Shown: positions 1 through 5,146 of the stretch, piece by piece
How positions within the stretch are numbered: position 1 is the stretch's first letter
Layout of the letters: each line of letters opens with the position of its first letter
Assembly: GCA_003503355.1 (NCBI GenBank)
Contig: DOCS01000157.1
Span: forward strand, 1 to 5,146
From: Opitutia bacterium
GTDB taxonomy: Bacteria; Verrucomicrobiota; Verrucomicrobiia; Opitutales; Coraliomargaritaceae
DNA length: 5,146 nt
Reading direction: 5' to 3'
The notes under the pieces: generated by a model
The model's input: the letters and a program-made list of their open reading frames with translations, nothing else
Databases searched by the model: none
Told to the model about the DNA's origin: nothing
Made by a program: the position numbers and the translations under genes

Positions 1-1160
1 TGGACCGCGAGCAACGCACCAACACTCACAGCTACGCCCTAGCCCTCCATCCCGAGACACTGGAGCTACTCGATACACTCGGCTTAGCCGATCGCGTGCT
101 CGAATCTTCGCGACAACTGAGCAAAGTGGGCATCTACGAAGGTGATCACCCCAAAGCCACGCTTAATTACAGTACACTCGCCTTAAAACACCCGTTCTTG
201 TCAGTCATTAGCCAGGGCGAACTGGAGCGTATACTCGTCGAGAGTCTTAGCGAAAAAGGCCACAAACCACTCTGGAACCACCGCGCCCGCTTCATTGAAC
301 AAACCCCAGACAAACTGAAAGTTTCGGTCGACCGCCTAACGGAAGGCATGACTGGCTACGCCGTAGCCCACATTGAGATGCAAATTGATAAGATTCTGGA
401 TTATCAGGCCAATTACCTGATTGGAGCTGATGGCCATCAATCCGTCGCCCGTCACATCGCAGGCATCAATTTCCCCGAGACCGCTCCCAGTATTGACTAT
501 GCGGTCTTCGAGTTCAAAACCGACGCCGACCTGCCGAATGAAATGCGTCTCATCATCAAGGATGACAAAACCCATATCTTCTGGCCGCTGCCCAACGGCT
601 ACTGCCGTTGGAGCTTTCAAGTCAACCACGGCGAGGCACCCACTCAGTCTCTACAGAAAGATCATCACCTCCTACAATACGGCAACCACGGCTACCCATT
701 ACTGGACCGCGAGCACCTGGACGCCTTTCTGGCCGAAAACGCACCTTGGTTCGAAGGCTCGATTGAAAACCTCAATTGGCGCATGCTGATCCAGTTCGAA
801 CATCGCTTGGCCGACTCATTCGGCAAGCATCGCATCTGGCTGGCGGGCGATTCTGCCCATATGACCCCGCAAGCTGGTATTCTCAGCATGAATGTAGGTA
901 TGCGCGAAGCGGTCGACCTCGTCGATCGTCTGGCCAGCGGCACCACCGACGCAGAGCGCCAAAAAGCCCTCGCCGGCTACAATACTCAGCGCCTAGCCGA
1001 ATGGGAACACCTGCTCGACCTCGACAACCACATCAGCGCGGTCGATCAAACCGCAAGCTGGATACTCGGCCACCGCACCAGCCTAATTGGCAATATCCCA
1101 GCCAGCGGCGAGACCCTGAGCGAACTCCTCGCCCAACTGCACCTCATCGAGGCCGCCTGA
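1..1160 (+). CDS. FAD-dependent monooxygenase (PHBH fold), 5'-truncated by window edge
   Basis: The reading frame is already open at base 3 and gives 385 residues. The residues before the GTG at 96 fit the family (an H-P-E-T-L-E-L-L-D stretch followed by LGL), so 96 is internal and the true start and the N-terminal GxGxxG dinucleotide fold lie upstream of the window. Visible motifs are the SQGELERIL segment of the N-terminal half, the DG motif GADG at 423-434, and the GD motif AGDSAH at 843-860, followed by TPQAG and MN at 888-893, which bind the FAD pyrophosphate and ribityl parts. Members of this family use FAD, NAD(P)H and O2 to hydroxylate aromatic or quinone-like substrates in the cytosol; the substrate cannot be read here. 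The GD motif is divergent: the usual PxGGxGxN becomes PQAGILSMN, and the following DA is EA. It ends 69 bp before the next gene. The family is secure, the exact reaction is not. Confidence 0.88.
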   Translation, partial: DREQRTNTHSYALALHPETLELLDTLGLADRVLESSRQLSKVGIYEGDHPKATLNYSTLALKHPFLSVISQGELERILVESLSEKGHKPLWNHRARFIEQTPDKLKVSVDRLTEGMTGYAVAHIEMQIDKILDYQANYLIGADGHQSVARHIAGINFPETAPSIDYAVFEFKTDADLPNEMRLIIKDDKTHIFWPLPNGYCRWSFQVNHGEAPTQSLQKDHHLLQYGNHGYPLLDREHLDAFLAENAPWFEGSIENLNWRMLIQFEHRLADSFGKHRIWLAGDSAHMTPQAGILSMNVGMREAVDLVDRLASGTTDAERQKALAGYNTQRLAEWEHLLDLDNHISAVDQTASWILGHRTSLIGNIPASGETLSELLAQLHLIEAA

Positions 1161-1229
1161 TCGATCCCAGCATACGCTTGTCACGACCAACTTGCACTCA
1201 TTAGCTGTATTATAAACAAATGCAGCCCA

Positions 1230-2627
1230 ATGAAGTTATTATCCCGCATTCCCCTGCTATTAATTGCGCTCGCGAACGCCCTACCTGTGGCGCAGGCTAT
1301 ACCGATCTCCAACACCACGGGCAGAACGATCGACGTCGACATCCTCGAGGTTCAAGACCAGCGCATCCAGATACGTCTACAAAACGGCAACGAGCTGTGG
1401 TTCGACCGCGCAGGCTTATCAGCGGAAAGCCAACAGATAATCAGCGGACTCGCAACACAAGCGCAGCCATCATTTCAAACAATCAATGCACTCTTCGGCA
1501 TCCCATTGTTAAAAGACGATCACCTCTGGGATGATCAGGCGAATGATGTCGCTCGGCGACTTGAATGGCCACTCGAATCCGAGACGCACACACAGTCCAG
1601 CTTTCGATACTACCCAACAGCGAACTACCGCATACTCGGGACACGCCCCTATTCCGCCGCCTTCTGCGGAGTGAGCGCCCAAGCCTCCCAGCTTAGCATG
1701 GTGTTTGCCAACAAGGGCGACTTTAACTTTAGCGACATCCCCAGCAAAGACGAAATCAAGGCGATGCAAGCAGCCATCAAACACGATGCGAACATGCTCT
1801 GCAAACGCATCAGCAAGGTATTGGGCGAGCCAAAGAAACAGCAGTTCGGCACCGGTCGCGGCATCAAACAACGCATTCAACGCTGGGACTGGAAAGGCCA
1901 TGCACTCCTTCTCGCCACACAAGCAGACGAATACGTCAGCCTGCGAATCGTACCGAGCGAAACAGCCGACAACAAAGGCCGCGGCAAGCGATTCTCCGAT
2001 GCCGCGCTACGCAAACTGACCAAGGAAAATATTATGATGCGCACCAATGGCGATGTCATCATTAGCAACATCCCGATGGTCAACCAAGGCCCCAAGGGCT
2101 ATTGCGTACCGGCCACCTTCGAACGCTACCTGCGCTACATGCAGATCCCCGCCGATATGTATATCCTCGCCATGGCAGGGCAAACCGACATCGGCGGCGG
2201 CACATCACTCCGTAACATCATCAACTCGGTGGATCGATACATCGCGTCCCAAAGCCGCACGATGAAGGAGCTCCAACAGTCAATCAGTGTGCGTACCATT
2301 CAGAAGTATATCGATAAAGGATTACCGATAATCTGGACCATGTCCTCCTCCGAGGCATACAACCAATACGCCAACCAACGCACTCAAGAACGAAAAGCAG
2401 TCAACAACTGGGATGCTTGGGCAAAGGCGACTAAAACCAGCGCACGCGCCACCGAACTCAGCCGCGACAGCATGGCTGCGCACGCCTGCCTGATCACCGG
2501 CTACAACAAAACAACCGACGAAATCGCCGTCAGCGACTCGTGGGGCCCCTCGTACAACGAACGCTGGATCTCCGCCAAACAAGCCGAACAAGTATCCCAA
2601 GGCTACCTCTACCTCATCAGTTTTTAA
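1230..2627 (+). CDS. Exported C39-like (papain-fold) cysteine peptidase domain protein with N-terminal SHD1-like domain
   Basis: The protein has 465 residues. Residues 1-23 form a signal peptide: basic MKLLSR, a leucine/alanine-rich core, and an AQA cleavage site before Ile24. Residues 24-74 resemble the SHD1 beta domain found in secreted PVC proteins (GRTIDVDILEV, then IQIRLQNG and a final SAESQQI helix). Residues ~85-275 are a middle region I do not recognise, with Cys146 and Cys191 that could form a disulfide and a conserved-looking RWDWKGHA stretch. Residues ~280-465 look like a peptidase C39-type domain: Gln286 and Cys292 in NQGPKGYC, His418 in AHACLITGY, Asp436 in VSDSWG, which is the order and spacing of a papain-like Gln/Cys/His/Asp site. 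It probably acts in the periplasm or outside the cell; no ABC transporter or bacteriocin-like substrate is adjacent, so leader-peptide processing is not supported. ATG 1230 is chosen because the signal peptide begins there; no Shine-Dalgarno is visible. An ATG at 1220 is in another frame. Confidence 0.8.
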   Translation: MKLLSRIPLLLIALANALPVAQAIPISNTTGRTIDVDILEVQDQRIQIRLQNGNELWFDRAGLSAESQQIISGLATQAQPSFQTINALFGIPLLKDDHLWDDQANDVARRLEWPLESETHTQSSFRYYPTANYRILGTRPYSAAFCGVSAQASQLSMVFANKGDFNFSDIPSKDEIKAMQAAIKHDANMLCKRISKVLGEPKKQQFGTGRGIKQRIQRWDWKGHALLLATQADEYVSLRIVPSETADNKGRGKRFSDAALRKLTKENIMMRTNGDVIISNIPMVNQGPKGYCVPATFERYLRYMQIPADMYILAMAGQTDIGGGTSLRNIINSVDRYIASQSRTMKELQQSISVRTIQKYIDKGLPIIWTMSSSEAYNQYANQRTQERKAVNNWDAWAKATKTSARATELSRDSMAAHACLITGYNKTTDEIAVSDSWGPSYNERWISAKQAEQVSQGYLYLISF

Positions 2628-2639
2628 CGAATTGAGTTT

Positions 2640-2651
2640 GCAGGATCCTGC
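2640..2651. repeat. 12-bp perfect palindrome in the gap before the patB-like gene
   Basis: GCAGGATCCTGC is self-complementary over all 12 bases and sits in the 48-bp gap between the exported peptidase gene and the MalY/PatB gene, 24 bp before the ATG. It has no loop and no following T-run, so it does not look like an intrinsic terminator. A small operator is possible, but a chance palindrome of this size is also plausible. Confidence 0.3.
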
Positions 2652-2675
2652 CGCGCTGTTGATCGTGACCACCAC

Positions 2676-3830
2676 ATGAGCGCACTAGTTTACAATTTCG
2701 ACACCTGCCCAGATCGCAACGGCTATGGCTCCCTCAAATGGGACAAATACAAGGGCCGTGACATCCTCCCGCTATGGGTCGCCGACATGGATTTCACCAC
2801 TGCGCCCGAGATCCTCGACGCTCTGCAAAAGCGGCTCGATCACGGCATTTTCGGCTACACCATACCCTACGAAGCACCGATTGAAGCAGTCCTCAACTAT
2901 CTGCAACGCCAGCATGGTTACAGCGCCCAAGCCAGTTGGCTCAATTTCCTGCCGGGACTCGTACCTGCCATCAACCTTTGCTGTCACGCCTTTACCAGCA
3001 AGACCGACTCGGTCATGACTGCCACGCCGGTATACGCACCGTTCCTCACCGCTCCCGACTACGCGGGTCGCGAATTGATCAAAGTGCCGCTTTGCCTACA
3101 GGGTGAAACATGGACGCTCGACTTCGACGCGATGGAAGCCGCTATCAAGCCCAACACTAAGATCTTCGTCCTCTGCAGCCCGCACAACCCCGTCGCACAC
3201 GTCTATACCCGCGCGGAACTGACGCAACTCGCCGACTTCTGCGAGAAACACGACCTCATCCTCATCTCCGACGAAATTCACTGCGACCTCGTGTTTGACG
3301 ATCAGGCCAAGCACATCGTCACCGCGACACTCAATGATCGCATCGCAGCACGCACCGTCACACTGATGGCGCCCAGCAAGACCTACAACTTGCCCGGCCT
3401 CGCTTGCGCGTTCTCAATCATCGAAGATTCCAAGCTCCGCCTCCAATTTCAAAAAACTATTCGTGGCATTATCACCGAAGTGAACTGCTTCGGCTATGCG
3501 GGATGCGAAGCCGCCTATAACCACGGCGAGCCCTGGCGTCAGGCGCTACTCAAATACCTGCGTGGCAACTACGAGCTCACCTACAACTTCATCCAACAGC
3601 AGTTGCCCGGCATTACCTTTCGCCCAATGGAAGCGACCTACCTCGCGTGGTTCGACGTCAGCCGCCTGGAACTCGACAAACCCATCAAATTCTTTGAAGA
3701 CCACGGAGTCGGCCTCACTGATGGCGCCCCTTTCGATGGCAAAGAACATGTCCGCCTGAACTTCGGTTGCCCGCGCAGCCGCCTACTTGAAGGGCTCGAA
3801 AAAATGGCGTCGGCACTGAAGCAACGTTAG
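2676..3830 (+). CDS. patB: MalY/PatB family PLP-dependent C-S lyase (cystathionine beta-lyase-like) / aminotransferase
   Basis: The 384 residues match the usual length of fold-type I MalY/PatB enzymes. The N-terminus has the family signature FDTCPDRNGYGSLKWDKY followed by LPLWVADMDF. PLP-site residues visible are Asn171 in SPHNP, Asp199 in ISDEIHCD, which pairs with the pyridine nitrogen, Lys235 in SKTYNLPG, the Schiff-base lysine, and Arg360 in HVRLNFGCP, which holds the substrate carboxylate. These enzymes split cystathionine or cysteine conjugates to a thiol, pyruvate and ammonia, and some work as aminotransferases; they are cytosolic dimers. The gene symbol is given at family level only. 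Odd point: after HNP the usual G-[RK]-V is replaced by A174-H175-V176. ATG 2676 is 13 codons before the KWDKY motif, as expected; there is no Shine-Dalgarno upstream. No methionine or cysteine biosynthesis gene is adjacent, so the pathway role is inferred only from the family. Confidence 0.9.
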   Translation: MSALVYNFDTCPDRNGYGSLKWDKYKGRDILPLWVADMDFTTAPEILDALQKRLDHGIFGYTIPYEAPIEAVLNYLQRQHGYSAQASWLNFLPGLVPAINLCCHAFTSKTDSVMTATPVYAPFLTAPDYAGRELIKVPLCLQGETWTLDFDAMEAAIKPNTKIFVLCSPHNPVAHVYTRAELTQLADFCEKHDLILISDEIHCDLVFDDQAKHIVTATLNDRIAARTVTLMAPSKTYNLPGLACAFSIIEDSKLRLQFQKTIRGIITEVNCFGYAGCEAAYNHGEPWRQALLKYLRGNYELTYNFIQQQLPGITFRPMEATYLAWFDVSRLELDKPIKFFEDHGVGLTDGAPFDGKEHVRLNFGCPRSRLLEGLEKMASALKQR

Positions 3831-3836
3831 GCACGC

Positions 3837-3850
3837 TCGAACATCGAACT
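3837..3850. repeat. Two heptamer units related to the TTSAACR repeat, just after the patB-like stop
   Basis: TCGAACA and TCGAACT stand directly head to tail, starting 6 bp after the stop codon at 3828-3830. They differ by one base from each other and by one or two from the units inside the next gene at 3924-3958. I read them as a decayed outlier of the same repeat family; two units alone could be chance. Confidence 0.35.
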
Positions 3851-3906
3851 TGGATCTCCCCATGGTGAATTAGAAAGGATGCGTCGAATCACGAACAACC
3901 AATAGT

Positions 3907-4332
3907 ATGAACGCCGATCAAAATTCAACATCAGACATTGAACGTTCAACGTTCGACGTTCCGCCCGTCCGCATTGACAAATGGCTCTGGGGCACGCGCG
4001 TGTATAAGACACGCTCCGATGCCGCCGAAGCGTGCCGCGGCTCGGCAATCCGTCACAATGGCAAGATAGCCAAAGCCTCGGCAAAAATTCGTATCGGCGA
4101 TACGATCATCGCGCGCACCAAAGCCCTCACCCGCACACTCCACGTCGTCGGGCTCACCGAGAAACGTGTCGGGGCCGCACTCTTGCCTGCCTACTTTGAC
4201 GATCAAACGCCCGAATCCGAATACGAAGCCGCCCGCGAAAAGCGCGAAAATGCCAAGGTCTTCAGCCACAAAGGAGCCGGTCGCCCTACCAAAAAAGACC
4301 GGCGCGACATCGAACGCCTCCTAGATCACTAG
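3907..4332 (+). CDS. hslR: Hsp15-like S4-domain RNA-binding protein
   Basis: The 141-residue protein carries an S4 domain at about residues 22-85, opening with RIDKWLWGTRVYKTRS, the hallmark of the HslR/Hsp15 group, and continuing with the RHNGKIAKASAKIRIGD strand region. The tail is strongly basic (GRPTKKDRRDIERL), also as in Hsp15. In E. coli Hsp15 binds free 50S subunits that carry nascent chains and helps recycle stalled ribosomes after heat shock; the role here is inferred from that. The symbol is family-level. The start is fixed by elimination: a stop in frame at 3871 and no other ATG, GTG or TTG between 3907 and the domain. Residues 6-18 are encoded by a 7-bp tandem repeat and have no counterpart in the family core. 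No Shine-Dalgarno lies close to the ATG; an AAAGGA at 3873-3878 is too far upstream. No heat-shock promoter is visible. Confidence 0.87.
   Translation: MNADQNSTSDIERSTFDVPPVRIDKWLWGTRVYKTRSDAAEACRGSAIRHNGKIAKASAKIRIGDTIIARTKALTRTLHVVGLTEKRVGAALLPAYFDDQTPESEYEAAREKRENAKVFSHKGAGRPTKKDRRDIERLLDH
3924..3958. repeat. Five-unit imperfect 7-bp tandem repeat, consensus TTSAACR, inside the start of the S4 gene
   Basis: Units begin at 3924, 3931, 3938, 3945 and 3952. The third and fourth are TTGAACG and TTCAACG, the first and fifth differ from these by one base or so, and the second is more degenerate. Units three and four together create the 12-bp palindrome TTGAACGTTCAA at 3938-3949. Because 21 bp equals seven codons, the encoded peptide also repeats with a period of seven: S7-T8 with S14-T15, D10 with D17, I11 with V18. 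I recall arrays of this style as dispersed intergenic elements in several bacterial phyla, but I cannot search for copies here. Confidence 0.65.
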
Positions 4333-4394
4333 AAACCGCACGCCTGCCGCTTTTCAGCTTCTCATAATTCAGCCAGCCAACCTTTCCAGTAAAC

Positions 4395-5048
4395 GTGTCG
4401 TACGAACAACTCCCCTACACGGTCGCAGCATACCAACTGCCCAGCGACGTAAAAACCTTCATCGACGAAGCCGATCGCCGCTGCGATGCATTTTACGACC
4501 AACAGCTCAATAAGCGCTTCCCGCGCTATGTGCCTAGCGAGCCCGCGCAAGTCTACGCTGCCCTACGCCATGTCACCGACCAAGGACTTCCATTGGGCGA
4601 CACTTTCATCGAATGGGGCAGCGGCTTCGGCGTCGGCACCGGCCTTGCCGCAATCCTCAACTACCAGGCGTATGGGATCGAGATTGAAGAGACGCTGGTC
4701 GACAAAGCCGAATCACTGCTCGCCGACCAAGGCCTTGAAGCGGAATTCCTGCCCATCAGTTACATTCCGGACGGATTTATCAGCTACGACGCCCTAAGCG
4801 GCCACGACATCGTGCGCGACGACAGCTTCGGCCACAGCGTCGGGAGCAACCCACGCTACGAGGGAATGCAGCTCGACATCGAAGAAGTGGACTTGTTTTT
4901 CGTTTACCCCTGGCCCGGCGAGCAAGAAATGATGCTCAAACTCTTCGACGCCGTCGCCGGCGAAGGCGCGATTCTGGTCGCCTACTACGGCGACCGCGAC
5001 ATCTGCCTCTACCGAAAACTGGAAGACGAGCAGTATATAATTGATTGA
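4395..5048 (+). CDS. Class I SAM-dependent methyltransferase-like protein, substrate unknown
   Basis: The 217-residue protein has a SAM-binding glycine loop at residues 71-83 (FIEWGSGFGVGTG), followed by YGIEIEE at 93-99, where Glu96 is placed to hold the SAM ribose. A later strand, DLFFVYPWPGEQ at 166-177, occupies the place of motif IV, and AGEGAILVAYYG at 188-199 fits the strand and turn near the end of a Rossmann-like methyltransferase. It is a stand-alone cytosolic domain with an N-terminal helical extension of about 65 residues (including DVKTFIDEADRRCDAFYD) that may form the substrate lid. The target cannot be told: YPWP is not the NPPY of N-methyltransferases. The start is GTG 4395, the only standard start between the in-frame stop at 4365 and the body of the protein; no Shine-Dalgarno is visible. 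It follows the S4 gene after 62 bp; a link to ribosome or RNA modification is only a guess from position. Confidence 0.72.
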   Translation: MSYEQLPYTVAAYQLPSDVKTFIDEADRRCDAFYDQQLNKRFPRYVPSEPAQVYAALRHVTDQGLPLGDTFIEWGSGFGVGTGLAAILNYQAYGIEIEETLVDKAESLLADQGLEAEFLPISYIPDGFISYDALSGHDIVRDDSFGHSVGSNPRYEGMQLDIEEVDLFFVYPWPGEQEMMLKLFDAVAGEGAILVAYYGDRDICLYRKLEDEQYIID

Positions 5049-5069
5049 ACCAAGACTCGCTGCAGGGCT

Positions 5070-5146
5070 TTAAAATTTGGGCAACAGACGATCCTGGATC
5101 GATTCTGCCGCATCGCCTTTCACTGCTTCGGCGGTAAGATCGGTTG
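5070..5146 (-). CDS. C-terminal end of an unidentified protein on the - strand (partial)
   Basis: Read from the right edge on the - strand, the frame starting at 5144 gives 24 codons and a TAA at 5072-5070. The peptide (TDLTAEAVKGDAAE, then SIQDRLLPKF) has a protein-like mixture of charged and hydrophobic residues suited to an amphipathic helix, and its codons resemble those of the neighbours. No + strand start is present in this stretch. If real, it converges on the methyltransferase gene with only 21 bp between the stop codons and no clear terminator hairpin. A second - strand frame is also open here but gives an arginine/cysteine/serine-rich peptide that looks less real. Function cannot be assigned. 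Confidence 0.5.
   Translation of the reverse strand, partial: TDLTAEAVKGDAAESIQDRLLPKF

Noticed and set aside
1..715. Thirteen-base repeat TGGACCGCGAGCA at 1-13 and 703-715 in the monooxygenase gene
   Set aside because: Both copies are in the same codon phase and encode D-R-E in unrelated contexts; a single chance repeat in biased codons is enough.
1178..1216. TTGTCA (1178) and TTGCAC (1192) with TATTATAAA (1208-1216) as a promoter before the exported peptidase gene
   Set aside because: No pairing gives a 16-18 bp spacer with good hexamers (24 bp and 10 bp for TATTAT), so I could not support a sigma-70 promoter; only the AT-rich patch itself is real.
1220..1534. Open frame from ATG 1220 overlapping the start of the exported peptidase gene
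   Set aside because: Its product is Pro/Arg/Ser-rich without motifs and runs in a different frame from the signal-peptide protein; it is a shadow frame.
3879..3905. Tiny 8-codon open frame (MRRITNNQ) preceded by AGAAAGG
   Set aside because: The purine stretch directly abuts the ATG, leaving no normal spacing, and the frame lies in a probable repeat remnant; a leader peptide is not supported.
3827..4084. - strand open frame across the patB-S4 gap and the S4 start
   Set aside because: It is the reverse reading of the heptamer and dispersed repeat plus the antisense of the S4 domain; the peptide is typical of a translated repeat and not a gene.
5034..5041. Perfect TATAAT hexamer at the end of the methyltransferase gene
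   Set aside because: It has no -35 partner (CGAAAA at the right distance) and no + strand gene follows; likely chance within codons for Tyr-Ile-Ile.
1230..5048. A functional operon or new defence/biosynthetic system formed by the five + strand genes
   Set aside because: The spacing would allow co-transcription, but the predicted activities are unrelated and typical of housekeeping or accessory metabolism; nothing in the sequence ties them into one system.

Overview
The window reads as an ordinary chromosomal stretch of a moderately GC-rich bacterium. Five closely spaced genes lie on the + strand and the tail of a converging gene lies on the - strand at the right edge. I infer Verrucomicrobiota (Opitutae-like) or another member of the PVC group. 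The reasons are a secreted protein that joins an SHD1-like beta domain to a papain-fold module, the lack of a recognisable Shine-Dalgarno sequence before all four visible starts, and a degenerate TTSAACR-type heptamer repeat in an intergenic gap. No rRNA, tRNA or marker gene is present, so the placement is only suggestive.

Layout. 1-1160: a PHBH-fold FAD-dependent monooxygenase lacking its N-terminus at the window edge. 1230-2627: an exported protein with a signal peptide, an SHD1-like domain, an unrecognised middle domain and a C39-like cysteine peptidase domain with Gln286, Cys292, His418 and Asp436. 2676-3830: a MalY/PatB-type PLP-dependent C-S lyase or aminotransferase. 3907-4332: an Hsp15-like S4 RNA-binding protein whose first ~20 codons run through a 7-bp tandem repeat. 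4395-5048: a class I SAM-dependent methyltransferase-like protein of unknown substrate, starting at GTG. 5070-5146 (-): the last 24 codons of an unidentified protein. No gap between genes exceeds 76 bases, and none contains an RNA gene or a convincing terminator.

The five + strand genes are separated by 48-76 bp and could be co-transcribed, but their predicted jobs (aromatic-type hydroxylation, an exported papain-fold enzyme, sulfur amino-acid metabolism, ribosome-associated RNA binding, methyl transfer) do not form an obvious pathway. I see no defence island, mobile element or CRISPR. The two points most worth a second look are the heptamer repeat used as the coding start of the S4 gene and the domain architecture of the exported C39-like protein.
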